A DNA stretch of 8,021 nucleotides, taken from Nitrospirota bacterium (GTDB taxonomy: Bacteria; Nitrospirota_A; Leptospirillia; Leptospirillales; Leptospirillaceae). The notes under the pieces were generated by a model. It was not told the origin of the DNA. It saw only the letters and a program-made list of their open reading frames with translations, and did not search any database. How positions within the stretch are numbered: position 1 is the first letter of the stretch; every line of letters begins with the position of its first letter. The position numbers and the translations under genes are program-made. The stretch lies in NCBI GenBank assembly GCA_021838765.1, contig JAKCCY010000121.1, positions 1 through 8,021 of the forward strand, given 5' to 3'. Of this stretch, positions 7,972 to 8,021 are shown piece after piece.

Positions 7972-8021
7972 TAAAAACAGGCATAATGTGGCCAAAGGTC
8001 CATTTTATGGTTGTACTGTGA

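Noticed and set aside
7723..7995. 90-residue minus-strand open frame over the right-end fragment
   Set aside because: No ribosome site or recognisable domain seen, and the plus strand over the same bases reads as protein-like sequence in the reconstructed gene.
7968..8021. 17-codon frame starting ATGA on the last stop of the broken gene and ending exactly at the window edge
   Set aside because: Too short to judge, no ribosome site and no recognisable sequence; the coincidence with the edge is not evidence of a gene.

Overview
The window is 8,021 bases of roughly balanced base composition from a Gram-negative bacterium: there is a periplasmic protein with a signal peptide, a transmembrane sensor kinase and a diderm-style envelope-stress layout. 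The gene order arsR-arsC-arsD, the ArsR subtype and the metal-related content resemble what is known from acidophilic, metal-exposed bacteria such as Leptospirillum or Acidithiobacillus. That assignment is an impression from the proteins, not a database result.

Left part (1-4047), all on the minus strand. Reading in the direction of transcription, it starts with a two-component system: an OmpR-family response regulator (TTG start) and a membrane histidine kinase (GTG start, 4-base overlap). A periplasmic Spy/CpxP-like protein rich in Met and His follows and closes with a strong intrinsic terminator (1272-1303). A new transcription unit then begins at a promoter (1219-1247) that places the transcript start on the ArsR start codon. 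It contains arsR, arsC (TTG start, 4-base overlap with arsR), a stable hairpin, and arsD, which runs off the left edge; arsA would be expected beyond it.

Middle part (4187-6354 and on to 7354). An AraC-family regulator on the minus strand faces a plus-strand operon of a zinc-dependent alcohol dehydrogenase and an aldo/keto reductase. The 179-base divergent region holds a -10 element without a good -35, overlapped by an inverted repeat, as expected for an activator-dependent promoter. The arrangement parallels the E. coli YqhC-YqhD-DkgA aldehyde-detoxification system, although the dehydrogenase belongs to a different superfamily from YqhD.

Right end (7355-8021). No intact gene is visible. Three consecutive open stretches in two frames join into one plausible protein of about 205 residues lacking its N-terminus. 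It carries an R-x4-H motif of the kind seen in HEPN-domain proteins, so this looks like a decayed gene broken by two frameshifts.

Together the window is a stress-response neighbourhood of arsenic detoxification, envelope or metal sensing and reactive-aldehyde reduction, ending in a degraded accessory gene. I found no RNA genes, insertion-sequence ends, CRISPR arrays or replication origins.
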